A stretch of DNA of 64,000 nucleotides from Methylacidiphilum infernorum V4. GTDB lineage: Bacteria; Verrucomicrobiota; Verrucomicrobiia; Methylacidiphilales; Methylacidiphilaceae. Made by a program: the position numbers and the translations under genes. The notes under the pieces were generated by a model, which did not search any database, was not told where the DNA came from, and saw only the letters and a program-made list of their open reading frames with translations. This document shows, one piece after another, positions 1-9,496 of this stretch (positions within the stretch are counted from its first letter, which is position 1; the number at the start of each line of letters is the position of its first letter). Location of the stretch: NCBI RefSeq assembly GCF_000019665.1, contig NC_010794.1:868001-932000 (forward strand), read 5' to 3'.

Positions 1-308
1 ATCGTACTTTTCCGATCGAGTTTCATTTCGGCTAGGGCCGTAACGATTGTTTCAAGAGTTTTGAAGCTTTTTGAGCCCTCTCCAGAGGGTATAGCTAAAG
101 CTTGGGGTTCGAAATCATGGGCTTTTAAAGAATCGATCAGTGTCGTGGCGTAAGTTTCAACGGCTTGATCAAACAAAAGAGCTATTTTTTTTTCTAGCTT
201 GAGTTGTCGGGCAAGACTTCCGCCTTCCTGCAATAATCCTTTGCCTATACGTACAAAGTAATTTCTGCTTGGTGTAGAAACTTTTATGTTCATTCTTGCA
301 GCGTTCAT
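1..308 (-). CDS. aroB: 3-dehydroquinate synthase, N-terminal part (cut by window edge)
   Basis: The gene encodes the second enzyme of the shikimate pathway, which cyclises DAHP to 3-dehydroquinate in the cytoplasm. About 102 residues are visible. They contain the family's opening strand (YFVRIGKGLL), a nucleotide-binding strand (KIALLFDQAV) and the motif IPSGEGSKSFKTLE, which matches the IPxGExxKSLxT signature of dehydroquinate synthases, followed by the conserved DRKS. The ATG at 308 overlaps the dnaE stop codon as ATGA, so it is probably translated after dnaE. A second in-frame ATG lies at 293. The catalytic metal-binding residues lie beyond the window. Confidence 0.9.
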   Translation of the reverse strand, partial: MNAARMNIKVSTPSRNYFVRIGKGLLQEGGSLARQLKLEKKIALLFDQAVETYATTLIDSLKAHDFEPQALAIPSGEGSKSFKTLETIVTALAEMKLDRKST

Positions 309-3300
309 GATGAGCGTTCGTTTTTTCTCCTCGAGTAGGAGTTGTATTGTGGTTTCTTTAATTCCAGGTTTATCGATCCGGGGGTAAACAGGGAGAAAAG
401 CTTTTCCATAAAAGGAATGGAAAGCTTGACAAAAAATTCTCTACCCACTTCGATGTTGCAAATGATCCCCTCGTTTTTAACGTAGCGAAAAACGACAGGG
501 ATGTCGCCACGGTTTTCCAGGAAAAGCTCGTAGAGTTTTTTCCATGGATCAGCTCCCCCCTGTCCTTCTTTTACGGTTATAACAAGAGATGTCGGTAAGC
601 TTTGCAGGGCTTCTTCAATGGTGTAAAGATGTTCAGATCGGATCGAAACCGCATTTTCCCTACAGCTGAGTTGTCCATCCACGACAAAGGCTGTTGTTGT
701 CCAGTGATCGATCAAGGAACTCGACAGATTATCCTTAAAAAGGATGACTTCGATGTGACCCGTTTGGTCTTCGAGAATCAGTTTAAAATACGGCTTTTTG
801 GATTTCTGGGATGTTTTCTTTTCAATATGGGTGATCATCCCGGGGACATAAAGCCGGCTATTATCGGCAAGCTCTTTTAAGGAGGAGATAGGCTCGTTTT
901 GAAAAAGCCTTATCCACGACATCCATTCATCCAAGGGATGACTGCTGAGGTAAGTTCCTAAGAGTTCTTTTTCCCAGTGAAGACGGATGTTCAATGGGTA
1001 GTCTTCACCTTTTGCGCTGGACTGCCGATCGGTAGGATCAATGAAATTATGCTCTTCAAAAAGGTTTTGTTGACCGCTTAATCTTTCCTTTGAGGTTATG
1101 CTTCCTGCGGATAAAGCTGCAGGCAAACTCTCTAACAATTCCTTTCGACTTCTCCCGAGGCTGTCACAAGCCCCCGACTTAATTAAACTCTCTAGGATTT
1201 TTTTGTTTAAAGTTCGACCGCTTATCCTTAAGCATAAATCAAAGAGAGAATGGTAGGAGCCCCTTTTTTTCCTCGATTCAACTATGGCCTCAGCGGCTGC
1301 TTCTCCGACATTTTTGATAGCCGATAGTCCCCACCGGATGGAGCCGCCTTCGACCGAAAAACGGACTTCACTTTTGGAAATATCCGGAGGCAATACCCCG
1401 ATGCCCATTCTCCGGCATTCGGATACAAGCAGTTCTATTTTTTCCGTGTCCCCGGATTCATAGGAAAGAAGTGTACACAGGTAAAAAACCGGGTAATTGG
1501 CTTTTAAATAGGCGGTAACATAAGCAAGATAGCCGTAACAGGCGCTATGGGCTTTATTAAAACCGTAGCCAGCAAACTTTTCTAGGGTTTCAAAAATCTG
1601 AATCGCTTTTTCTTCGGGAATATTGTTTTTTTCCTTGCAACCTTTGATAAACTGGTCCCTTTGCTTGCGCATCTCTTCAGGCTTTTTCTTCCCCATAGCT
1701 CTCCTGAGCAGGTCGGATTCTCCCAGGGAATACCCTGCAAGAACGTTGGCTGCTTGCATAACCTGTTCTTGGTAAATCATCACCCCGTACGTATCTTTGA
1801 GAATGGGTTCTAGAAGAGGATGATCATAGGTAATGGGCACTTTTCCTAGTTTCCTATCCGCATAGGCCGGGATGTTTTCCATTGGTCCCGGTCTGTAAAG
1901 GGCTACTAAAGCGATAATGTCTTCAATGTTCCCGGGCTTGAGCTTTTTGACGAGCTCCACCATGCCCGAAGATTCCAGTTGAAATACTCCAATGGTTTGT
2001 CCTCGCCCCAAAAGCTCGTAAGTGTTCTTGTCATCAAGGGGAAATTGTTTGGGATCGAGAAGTATATTTTCTTTTTCTTTTATCAAGGCTAAACATTCAG
2101 AAATAACGGTCAGGGTTTTGAGTCCCAAAAAATCCATTTTGAGTAGCCCTATTTCGGCAATAGGTTCCATGGACCACTGGGTTACGATCTCGTTATGTTC
2201 ACCCCGGGACAGGGGAATGAAATCAAGCAGGTCTCCTTCTGAAATCACGACTCCGGCAGCATGAACTCCGGCTTGTCTTGTTAACCCTTCAAGCTTGGTA
2301 GCTATGGTCAGAACTTCCCTGCTTTGAGGATCGTTTTCCCAAAGTTGATCGAGCTGTGGATTCAGTTCTCTTGCTCTCTCCAAGGTCAATTGAGGATCAG
2401 GAGGGATCATTTTGGCTATCCGATCGGCTTCTTGGTAACTCATCCCAAGAACTCGGGCTACATCCCTGACAGCCATTTTTGCCCCCAGTGTGCCAAAGGT
2501 GATGATTTGGGCCACGGAACGCTCTCCATATTTTTTCCTTACATAATCGATGACCTGCGATCTTCGGTTATAACAAAAGTCAATATCGATATCCGGGGGA
2601 GAAACTCTTTGAGGATTTAAGAATCTTTCGAAAACCAAGCCATATTTGATTGGATCAATATCGGTTATTCCTAGAACATAGGCGGTTAGACTCCCTGCAG
2701 CACTCCCTCTACCTGGACCGACGGGTATGCCTTCTTTTTTTGCATAATGGATGAAATCCCAAACGATGAGGAAATAACTCGAAAAACCCGTTTGCTCGAT
2801 GACAGAAAGCTCGTATTCCAACCTTTCTTTTATCTGCTCACTGATATTGTCGTACCTTTTCTGGAGACCTTCATAACAGAGCGTTCTTAAATATTCTCCG
2901 TGGGTTTTATAAGGAGATGGAAGGGTATAAGAAGGAAAATGGTTTTTGCCCAGTTCTATAGTTACATCACAGAGGCGGGCGATATTCGCGGTATTTTCCA
3001 CAGCTTGAGGAAATTCATTGAACAACTCGGCCATTTGTTGAGGAGTCTTGAAGTAAAACTCGGGGCATGGATACTTTTTTCTCTTGGGATCATGGATTTG
3101 GCTTGCCGTCCCTATGCAGAGTAAAACGTCGTGAAACTGGGCATCCTCTTGTTCTACGTAATGAACGTCGTTGGTGGCCACCAAAGGCAGGCCAAGACTT
3201 TGGGCGAAATCGGCAAGCACCTCTCTTATTTCTTTTTCTTCCTTTAGGCCGTGATTTTGTATTTCAAGATAAAAACAGTTGGGATCAAATAACCGGCTCA

Positions 3301-3784
3301 GTTCTTCGGCCAATTTCTTTGCTCCCTTCAGATCTCCTTCAAGTATTTTTTGGGGAATCTCTCCGTTCATGCATCCGCTTGTGCCGATTAACCCGGCCTT
3401 GTGTTCTTTGAGCAGTTCAAGGTCTATTCTAGGCTTGTAATAAAATCCCTCTAGGTGAGCTTTGGAGATGAGCTTCAAAAGGTTCTTATAACCTTGGTTG
3501 TTTTTGGCGAGCAGGGTCATGTGATAGATGTGGGACCTGCTTCCTTTCCTGTCAAACCGGCTTCCCGATGTGATATAAGCCTCGCATCCGATAATGGGCT
3601 TGATGTTTTGACTCACACAAGCCTTGTAAAAATCAATTGTTCCATAAAGATTGCCGTGATCGGTCAGGGCCACGGCAGGCATGCCCAGCTGTTTGGCTTT
3701 ACTGACAACGTCTTTAATCCGCGCTGATGCGTCAAGAAGACTGTATTCAGAATGGAGATGGAGATGAACAAAGTTGCCGTTCAT
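305..3784 (-). CDS. dnaE: DNA polymerase III alpha subunit
   Basis: This is the replicative DNA polymerase catalytic subunit, 1159 aa, the usual size for a DnaE1 protein. The N-terminal PHP domain starts with HLHLHSEYSLLDA (residues 7-19). The C-family palm has GPGRGSAAGS followed by PDIDIDF near residue 400, carrying two catalytic Asp residues. A helix-hairpin-helix and an OB fold (LYVPGMITHIEKKT onward) lie in the last third. The start overlaps the stop of the helicase gene upstream (ATGA at 3781-3784), and the stop overlaps aroB in the same way, so helicase-dnaE-aroB look co-transcribed and translationally coupled. Identification is secure. Confidence 0.97.
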   Translation of the reverse strand: MNGNFVHLHLHSEYSLLDASARIKDVVSKAKQLGMPAVALTDHGNLYGTIDFYKACVSQNIKPIIGCEAYITSGSRFDRKGSRSHIYHMTLLAKNNQGYKNLLKLISKAHLEGFYYKPRIDLELLKEHKAGLIGTSGCMNGEIPQKILEGDLKGAKKLAEELSRLFDPNCFYLEIQNHGLKEEKEIREVLADFAQSLGLPLVATNDVHYVEQEDAQFHDVLLCIGTASQIHDPKRKKYPCPEFYFKTPQQMAELFNEFPQAVENTANIARLCDVTIELGKNHFPSYTLPSPYKTHGEYLRTLCYEGLQKRYDNISEQIKERLEYELSVIEQTGFSSYFLIVWDFIHYAKKEGIPVGPGRGSAAGSLTAYVLGITDIDPIKYGLVFERFLNPQRVSPPDIDIDFCYNRRSQVIDYVRKKYGERSVAQIITFGTLGAKMAVRDVARVLGMSYQEADRIAKMIPPDPQLTLERARELNPQLDQLWENDPQSREVLTIATKLEGLTRQAGVHAAGVVISEGDLLDFIPLSRGEHNEIVTQWSMEPIAEIGLLKMDFLGLKTLTVISECLALIKEKENILLDPKQFPLDDKNTYELLGRGQTIGVFQLESSGMVELVKKLKPGNIEDIIALVALYRPGPMENIPAYADRKLGKVPITYDHPLLEPILKDTYGVMIYQEQVMQAANVLAGYSLGESDLLRRAMGKKKPEEMRKQRDQFIKGCKEKNNIPEEKAIQIFETLEKFAGYGFNKAHSACYGYLAYVTAYLKANYPVFYLCTLLSYESGDTEKIELLVSECRRMGIGVLPPDISKSEVRFSVEGGSIRWGLSAIKNVGEAAAEAIVESRKKRGSYHSLFDLCLRISGRTLNKKILESLIKSGACDSLGRSRKELLESLPAALSAGSITSKERLSGQQNLFEEHNFIDPTDRQSSAKGEDYPLNIRLHWEKELLGTYLSSHPLDEWMSWIRLFQNEPISSLKELADNSRLYVPGMITHIEKKTSQKSKKPYFKLILEDQTGHIEVILFKDNLSSSLIDHWTTTAFVVDGQLSCRENAVSIRSEHLYTIEEALQSLPTSLVITVKEGQGGADPWKKLYELFLENRGDIPVVFRYVKNEGIICNIEVGREFFVKLSIPFMEKLFSLFTPGSINLELKKPQYNSYSRRKNERSS

Positions 3785-5691
3785 GAGTATCTATCGAATT
3801 TTGTTTTAATGACAAGATGCTTGGGAAGTTCCTCAAGAAAACGGGATGGGAAGTAAGTCGACTGGCGGTTGTTGAAAGACCTCCTTGCAGGGTAGCAAAG
3901 AAAGAGTCGATCTTTTGCCCGGGTAGCGGCAACGTAAAACAATCTTCTTTCTTCTTCGAGCAGGGTGGGATGGTTTAAAGAATAATTGGAAGGGAAGAGC
4001 CCTTCACAGAGCATGATTATAAATACGACTTTCCATTCCAAACCCTTAGCCTGGTGAATGGTACTGAGCCGTACTCCTCCCCGTTGCTCCTGGACCGTAT
4101 CTACGCCTGTAAGTAAAGAAATTTGCGCAAGGAAATCTTCTGTCGAATTATACAAGGAGGCAAAATTGATGAGTTCTTCGATATCTTCGAGCCTCCTTTG
4201 ATAGCATTCGTAAAGCATTTTTAAATGATCGGCATAAACTCCGTGAAGGATTCTTTCAAGTTGCTTGGAAGGTTGATGGGCATATCCTGGAGAAGAAAGT
4301 TCCTTATGGATATCGAGCCAACTCATCCAGGATTTTTCCGCTGCCTTGGGCGGACGAAGCTTTTCTATTGACCCTGAAGAAGCAAGGTATTCAGCCCATA
4401 ATTGGGATAGGGTTTTGGGGCCGATCCCGTTAAACATTTTGACAATTCTCTTGAAGGCAGTTTCATCGTAGGGGTTGATGAAAAAACGCAAGAAAGCACA
4501 GATATCCTTGATATGGGCTTGTTCGAAGAAGCGGATGCCGCTGGTAATTTCGAACGGGATTTTTCTTCGGGTCAGTTCAAGTTGCATTTCTAGGGCATGG
4601 AAATGGGCCCTATAAAGGATAGCCATTTCCTTGGCTTCTATCCCCTGCTTTCTGAAATCTTCGATGAATTCGGCAATAACTTGAGATTGGACGGCAGTTG
4701 AATAGCAGAGGAGGAGCTGGGGTTTGATTTCTTGAAGGCTTTTCCTTGCGGCTCTTAATTCCTTGGGAAACTGAAATTGATTTCCTTCGATTGCTGCATT
4801 AGCTAGAGCTAAAATCTCGGGCGTGCTCCGGTAGTTTGTCTTTATGTTTATGACTACTGTTGAAGGATATCTCTTTGGAAAGTTAAGCATGTTTTCAATT
4901 TCCGCTCCTCTCCATGAATAGATACTTTGGGCATCATCACCCACTACCATGACCCGCTGAGAACTCTGGCCGAGCAGGTCGATAAAATCTGCTTGGATGC
5001 GGCTTGTGTCCTGGTATTCGTCGACGAGAATATATTCGAAATAGCTTTGATAAAACTTAAGGATGTTCTCTTTTTCTTGAAAAAGTTTTACCGTGTAAAA
5101 TAAAAGATCATCATAATCAAAAACCAGTAATTTTTTTTTACGTTCCCTGTAAAAATACTCTAGTTTGGTTATTTCGTCGCTGAAGATGGCAAGATGAGAA
5201 AATGATTCTTCAAGGGTTTTCCAAATGGGCTTTACTTTGTTTACGACGAGAGAAAAGACTTCTAGTAAAGCTTCGGGGGAGGGGAAAAGCTTGTTGCCCC
5301 TTTTAAGATTGAGCTCTTCGATACACCCTGTAAGCAGCTGGATCGAATCCTCTCGATCGATGATTGTAAAATTTTGCTCAAAGCCGATCGTTTTTGCATG
5401 GTTTCTTAAAATTTTATGGCAAAGATGATGAAAAGTCCCTCCCCAAATCTGAGAGGTATCCGTATTGACCAATCGATCTACGCGGTTGAGCATCTCCCGG
5501 GCGGCCTTGTTGGTGAAGGTAGCCAAAAGTATGCGTCCGGGGTTAATGCCTTTTTCAATAAGGTATGCAACGCGGTAGGTCAAAGTGCGCGTTTTACCGC
5601 TACCCGCTCCGGCGATAACAAGGATTGGTCCCAAGGGGGCGGTCACGGCCTTTTTTTGTTCTTCGTTGAGCTCTACTTCGTAACGGTTCAT
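3781..5691 (-). CDS. UvrD/PcrA-type superfamily 1 DNA helicase
   Basis: An ATP-dependent 3'-5' DNA helicase of the UvrD/PcrA/Rep family, acting in repair and replication restart. The Q-motif region (LNEEQKKAV) is followed by Walker A GAGSGKT at residues 28-34, motif II DEYQDTS near residue 226, GDDAQSIYSWRGA (motif III), and late motifs LSTIHQAKGLEW and FYVAATRAKDRL. At 636 aa it is shorter than typical PcrA or UvrD (about 720 aa) because the C-terminal tail after the last helicase motifs is short. It sits directly before dnaE with a 4-base overlap. I cannot tell UvrD, PcrA and Rep apart from sequence alone, so I give no symbol. Confidence 0.93.
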   Translation of the reverse strand: MNRYEVELNEEQKKAVTAPLGPILVIAGAGSGKTRTLTYRVAYLIEKGINPGRILLATFTNKAAREMLNRVDRLVNTDTSQIWGGTFHHLCHKILRNHAKTIGFEQNFTIIDREDSIQLLTGCIEELNLKRGNKLFPSPEALLEVFSLVVNKVKPIWKTLEESFSHLAIFSDEITKLEYFYRERKKKLLVFDYDDLLFYTVKLFQEKENILKFYQSYFEYILVDEYQDTSRIQADFIDLLGQSSQRVMVVGDDAQSIYSWRGAEIENMLNFPKRYPSTVVINIKTNYRSTPEILALANAAIEGNQFQFPKELRAARKSLQEIKPQLLLCYSTAVQSQVIAEFIEDFRKQGIEAKEMAILYRAHFHALEMQLELTRRKIPFEITSGIRFFEQAHIKDICAFLRFFINPYDETAFKRIVKMFNGIGPKTLSQLWAEYLASSGSIEKLRPPKAAEKSWMSWLDIHKELSSPGYAHQPSKQLERILHGVYADHLKMLYECYQRRLEDIEELINFASLYNSTEDFLAQISLLTGVDTVQEQRGGVRLSTIHQAKGLEWKVVFIIMLCEGLFPSNYSLNHPTLLEEERRLFYVAATRAKDRLFLCYPARRSFNNRQSTYFPSRFLEELPKHLVIKTKFDRYS

Positions 5692-5883
5692 TGTCGTTTC
5701 TTTGGGATGGCTGATTTTATAAAATAAAATATTTCCGTGGAATATGCTTGCAGAAAATCTTCAACGTCATTTTTCAAATGCGTCTTTAGCTGTTCAAGCC
5801 AAGTTTTTTAGAGACAAGACAAAACTCTGGATCAATGCGAAGGGGAGTCTTTTTTAAGCTGAACAAAGCTCTTCACAAAGAGC

Positions 5884-6849
5884 TTACATGCTGAATCGAG
5901 GACCTAAGTAAAGCTCCCGGGTTACAGGGTCGTTGATTAAAAATTCGCTTGTACCATGGCTCATGACTTTACCTTCATAAATGAGATAGGCCCGGTCAAC
6001 GATGGAAAGGGTTTCTCTGACGTTATGATCCGTTATGAGCACGCTTACTCCCCTTTCTTTTAAACTCAGAACAAGTTGTTGGAGATCGTAAACGGCCAAA
6101 GGATCGACCCCGCTAAAAGGTTCGTCCAAGAGCAGGATTGATGGAGAAGTGGTTAAAGCCCTTGCGATGGACAGCCTTCTTTTTTCTCCACCGCTTAAAG
6201 ACATGGCCAAGGTTTTTTTTACTTTTTCCAACCCGAAATCATGAATGAGGGTTTCGAGCCGCCGCAATCTTTCTTCTTTAGAAATATCAAGAAATTCGAG
6301 AATAGCCATGAGGTTTTCTTCAACCGTGAGTTTTCTAAACACCGAATCTTCTTGGGGCAGATAGCCAAGTCCTTTCCGGGCCCTTTTATACATAGGCATG
6401 GTTGTCACATCCTCGTTGTCGAGATACACTTTTCCCTTGGTGGGCATAACAAGACCGACGAGCATGTAAAAGGTGGTCGTTTTCCCCGCCCCGTTTGGCC
6501 CTAGGAGTCCAACGATTTCTCCTCTATTCACTACCAGGTCTATACCGTTGACCACTTTTCTTCCTCCATATTCCTTAACCAGTTGGATAGACCTGATGAG
6601 GGCTTCTTTAGTCGGCTCTTTTGGAGGGGGGCCCTTTGAAATGAGTTGTTTTGTAGAAGATGGGGAAGGGAGTTGAAAAGAGGGGGAAGAAGAGGAGGAG
6701 AAAGAACGGGCGGGGAGTTGTGTTTTTTGTTTGAAGTTTTTCAACGCCTCGCTTAGGGAAGAACGAGAAGGACCTGGGTCGGTTTCCCTCCCGTTTTTCC
6801 CCGAGAATTCACTTGAAGAAGAGCCCCCGCCATTAAATTTTGTATTCAT
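5884..6849 (-). CDS. lptB: LPS export ABC transporter ATP-binding protein LptB, with N-terminal extension
   Basis: The ATPase that powers LPS extraction from the inner membrane by LptB2FGC. The ABC domain starts near residue 83. Walker A is GPNGAGKT at residues 117-124, the signature is LSGGEKRRLSIARAL, Walker B is LLDEPFSGVDP, and H-loop ITDHNVRETL follows. The domain matches LptB closely (GYLPQEDSVFRKLTVEENL is typical). The unusual part is an 80-residue front extension rich in Ser, Pro, Gly and Lys. No in-frame Met lies between this tail and the domain, so it appears genuinely translated unless a rare start codon is used. The lptA and lptC-like genes are 38 kb away, at 44716-45775. Confidence 0.92.
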   Translation of the reverse strand: MNTKFNGGGSSSSEFSGKNGRETDPGPSRSSLSEALKNFKQKTQLPARSFSSSSSPSFQLPSPSSTKQLISKGPPPKEPTKEALIRSIQLVKEYGGRKVVNGIDLVVNRGEIVGLLGPNGAGKTTTFYMLVGLVMPTKGKVYLDNEDVTTMPMYKRARKGLGYLPQEDSVFRKLTVEENLMAILEFLDISKEERLRRLETLIHDFGLEKVKKTLAMSLSGGEKRRLSIARALTTSPSILLLDEPFSGVDPLAVYDLQQLVLSLKERGVSVLITDHNVRETLSIVDRAYLIYEGKVMSHGTSEFLINDPVTRELYLGPRFSM

Positions 6850-6984
6850 TTTAGGCTTTATTTACCCGTTGGCACTTATTAAATAATACTTTTTGAAAAC
6901 ATTTTTTGCTCAAAAATAGTCTTTGTTCAATAAAAGTAATACAATTTATCTTTTTTAATCGAAAATATTAAAGGAGTATTTTAA

Positions 6985-7785
6985 ATGGAAATGATAAAGC
7001 CCAAAGAAGGTCTTTTTGTCGTCCATCTTTTTTTTGCTGTTGATCATTGGAAAAGGAAAGACCGATCTGATGACGTCCATTTCAAAAAGGAAGTGAATTT
7101 TCTTGTCGATCATATTAGAAACGAGCCGGGGTTCCAAATCGCTACCTTATGCATGCTTTGTCGTTGCGACATCGGTTTTATGATCTTAGGCCCAGAATTG
7201 CACCAGTTGCAGGGATTTGAAAAGGAGCTGGTAAGAAAATTCAGCAGGGAGGGATGGAACCTTCATTTTTCTTTTTTTTCTATGACCGAGAAATCCGAGT
7301 ACACCACGACAAAGGAGGAATTTGAACAGGAATTGATCTCCGCAGGGATAGGTCCTGAAAGCGTAGAATTTAAAGAAAAGATGAGTTCGTTTGAGAAAAA
7401 CAGGGAATACTACACGACCGTTAGGCTCTACCCGACATTACCCGATTACCCCTTTTTTTCTTTTTATCCTATGAGAAAAAAAAGAGAAAGCGGCCAGAAT
7501 TGGTATGCTCTCGGATTTAAAGAAAGAAAAGAGTTGATGAAAGGGCATGCGGCGGTGGGCAGAAGATATAGTGGAAAAGTTGTCCAGTATATTTCAGGTT
7601 CTACAGGGTTGGATGATTGGGAATGGGCTGTGAGCTTATATGCGAAAGACCCCTATGATATTAAATCAATCGTTTACGAAATGCGGTTTGATCCTGTAAG
7701 TGCTCATTTTGCCGAATTTGGTCCTTTTTATTGCGGGTTGCAGCTTCCTTTGAACAAGGCATTGGAAAGAGTCCTCGGTGCCTAG
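6985..7785 (+). CDS. hemQ: Coproheme decarboxylase / chlorite dismutase family (HemQ-type)
   Basis: A haem-binding protein of the chlorite dismutase superfamily, 266 aa, matching the coproheme decarboxylase branch that converts coproheme III to haem b. The motif FYPMRKKR (residues 160-167) holds the Tyr that acts in decarboxylation. GHAAVGRRY carries the proximal haem ligand His188. VVQYISGSTGLDDWEW carries Gln201 at the position where HemQ has Gln and true chlorite dismutases have the distal Arg. Its ATG follows a clear AAAGGAG ribosome site. It diverges from lptB. No other porphyrin genes are visible. The function is inferred from family motifs. Confidence 0.85.
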   Translation: MEMIKPKEGLFVVHLFFAVDHWKRKDRSDDVHFKKEVNFLVDHIRNEPGFQIATLCMLCRCDIGFMILGPELHQLQGFEKELVRKFSREGWNLHFSFFSMTEKSEYTTTKEEFEQELISAGIGPESVEFKEKMSSFEKNREYYTTVRLYPTLPDYPFFSFYPMRKKRESGQNWYALGFKERKELMKGHAAVGRRYSGKVVQYISGSTGLDDWEWAVSLYAKDPYDIKSIVYEMRFDPVSAHFAEFGPFYCGLQLPLNKALERVLGA

Positions 7786-7820
7786 GGGAAAGATAGCCGC
7801 TAACCAGAAGCAAATAGATC

Positions 7821-8084
7821 TTGGAGCTTGTGAGCGAACAAAAAGTCATTCTCTACGTTAAAGAAGGCTGTCCTTGGTGTGAAGAGGCCGAAGAACTCTT
7901 AAGGCAACTTCACATATCCTATGAACGCATCGACGTATTAAAGGATAGGGCGGCTTACCAAAGAATGAAAAAGATTTCCGGACAATCCCGAGCCCCGACC
8001 ATGGAGTGGGGGAATGAAATTTTAGCGGATTTTGGGGGTAAAGAACTTTTAGAATTTTTAAAGAGAAAAAAACTTCTCCTTTAA
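7821..8084 (+). CDS. Glutaredoxin-family thiol-disulfide protein
   Basis: An 87-residue single-domain thioredoxin-fold protein. The redox motif CPWC is at residues 17-20 after a VILYVKEG strand, and the cis-Pro region RAPTMEW follows, then an ADFGGKELLEFL helix. This matches short glutaredoxins (NrdH or Grx-like). The start is uncertain: no ATG exists in frame, so TTG at 7821 or GTG at 7830 must be used. It lies 35 bases after hemQ on the same strand and may be co-transcribed. The partner substrate is unknown. Confidence 0.82.
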   Translation: MELVSEQKVILYVKEGCPWCEEAEELLRQLHISYERIDVLKDRAAYQRMKKISGQSRAPTMEWGNEILADFGGKELLEFLKRKKLLL

Positions 8085-8432
8085 AAACGATAAGGGAGAT
8101 CGGCTTTAAGGAGTTACAGCTATCACCCGACCCAAACCGTGGTGTGCCGATCTTATTTTTAGCCGGGATGCAACAAGGTTTTTGCCTTGAGTTTTTCTTT
8201 TCCTCGTTAAGGGATCCCCATCTTGGACAACTCGACTTTTTCCGGGGCTACCCAAGATTAATGGACTTTTGTAGAGGCGAGCAAAAAAAGGAGCCTTTAG
8301 AATAGGGTTCATTTGAACAATCGATCGATAAAAGAGAAAATCAAAAAGCTTGCTGTTGTCCAAGGAACTTCACGATAAGGGGAAAAGAGAAATAACCCCC
8401 CTTGAGTTTAGCCCGCCAGGAAAAAGTAAAGG
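8085..8432. other. Intergenic stretch between convergent glutaredoxin and def genes
   Basis: About 350 bases without a gene I recognise. A minus-strand frame at 8106-8363 (85 codons, needing a TTG start) stays open and gives a basic peptide, but it lacks a ribosome site and resembles no family I know. A plus-strand frame is also open over much of the same stretch. That both frames are open suggests composition rather than coding. The run GGGG at 8379-8382 can pair with the C-run at 8396-8401, but no T-run follows, so I do not call a terminator. Confidence 0.35.
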
Positions 8433-9005
8433 CTAATCCGTTTCTTTAACAGAAAGAATGGCTTCTCCTCGCTTGATTTTTTCAAGTTCTTCTTTGATCG
8501 CTTTTTTCTGTTCGGCAGAAAGGTAATCGATGAAAAGCTTTCCTTGCAGATGATCAAATTCATGCTGGATGGCAACGGAAAGAAAACCTCCCGCTTCGAA
8601 ATACCAGGGACGGCCCTCCAAGTCAAAGGTTTTGACCTTTACCCGCTTTGAACGCGGCACATCTATTCTTAGGCCGGGGAAACTTAAACATCCTTCGTTG
8701 CTTATTTCTTTGGATTGAGTATAACTCAAGGTCGGATTGATGAGAAAAAGGGGCATGTGTTCTTCCACCATAGCGGGTTTACCCCCGATAAGCAGGGATG
8801 AGGATAGCTTAGAACCACTCACATCGATTACGGCTAATTGAAGGTTTAGCCCGACTTGTTGGGCGGCTAAACCCACTCCTTTGTAGTAGGCCATTGTTTC
8901 AAGCATGTCTTGGACCAGCCGTTTTAACCGGTCATCGAAAGAATCTATAGGCATCCCTTTTTTTCTGAGGATGGGGTTATCGTAAAGAACCAACTTTAAT
9001 ATCAT
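8433..9005 (-). CDS. def: Peptide deformylase
   Basis: Removes the formyl group from the N-terminal Met of new proteins in the cytoplasm. All three signature motifs are present: GVGLAAQQVG (about residues 43-52), EGCLSFPG with the metal-binding Cys, and QHEFDHLQGKLF with two metal-binding His and the catalytic Glu. The length of 190 aa is normal. It lies 23 bases after exbD on the same strand and is probably the last gene of the tonB-exbB-exbD-def unit. Identification is secure. Confidence 0.96.
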   Translation of the reverse strand: MILKLVLYDNPILRKKGMPIDSFDDRLKRLVQDMLETMAYYKGVGLAAQQVGLNLQLAVIDVSGSKLSSSLLIGGKPAMVEEHMPLFLINPTLSYTQSKEISNEGCLSFPGLRIDVPRSKRVKVKTFDLEGRPWYFEAGGFLSVAIQHEFDHLQGKLFIDYLSAEQKKAIKEELEKIKRGEAILSVKETD

Positions 9006-9028
9006 AAAAGCTAAAGATAGGATTGCGT

Positions 9029-9445
9029 TTAAGGTTTTTTGTCTTCTTCTGCTGTAAATGTAGGTAAGTTTGGTATTCCTGCAAATTTTACCGCATCCAT
9101 AACCTGGATGATGATTTCAAAGGGAGCATTTTTACTCGCCTTTAAAGCAATCTTAGTATCGGGGTTTTCCGATATTGTTTTCTTTAAAATCTCTCCAAGC
9201 TTATCGGGTTCTACCGGGTTGTTGTCTAGGAAGATCTTTTTATCTTCCGTAACGAAAATAATTTTTGGAAGATCCGACCGGATGGGCTTTGAACGGACGG
9301 ACTTGGGGAGCTCTATTTTTACTGCAGGCTCTTCTCTTTGGAACGTGGTGGTGACTACAAAAAAGAGCAAGACTATAGAGAGGATATCAATTAGAGAAAC
9401 AAGATTAATTAAGGGCCTTCGATTGCTTTTAGGCTTAAATTCCAT
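9029..9445 (-). CDS. exbD: ExbD/TolR-family biopolymer transport protein
   Basis: A 138-residue inner-membrane protein with one N-terminal transmembrane segment (about residues 14-35). It contains NLVSLIDILSIVLLFFVV, where the Asp after LI is the conserved proton-path residue of ExbD/TolR. The rest is a periplasmic domain with the family's strands (KIFLDNNPV and ILKKTISENPDTKIALKASKNA). It works with ExbB and TonB to couple the proton gradient to outer-membrane transport. It follows exbB by about 50 bases. ExbD and TolR cannot be separated by motif alone. Confidence 0.9.
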   Translation of the reverse strand: MEFKPKSNRRPLINLVSLIDILSIVLLFFVVTTTFQREEPAVKIELPKSVRSKPIRSDLPKIIFVTEDKKIFLDNNPVEPDKLGEILKKTISENPDTKIALKASKNAPFEIIIQVMDAVKFAGIPNLPTFTAEEDKKP

Positions 9446-9496
9446 AACAGTTGGCTTTCTTCAAGGCTTTAGAAGAGGCAATCTTTTAATCGTGGA

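Noticed and set aside
5744-5857. A plus-strand 37-codon frame between the helicase and lptB genes
   Set aside because: It has an ATG and a stop, but no convincing ribosome site, and the peptide matches nothing I know. It is too short to support.
8106-8363. An 85-codon minus-strand frame after def
   Set aside because: It needs a TTG start, has no ribosome site and no recognisable family. A plus-strand frame is also open there.
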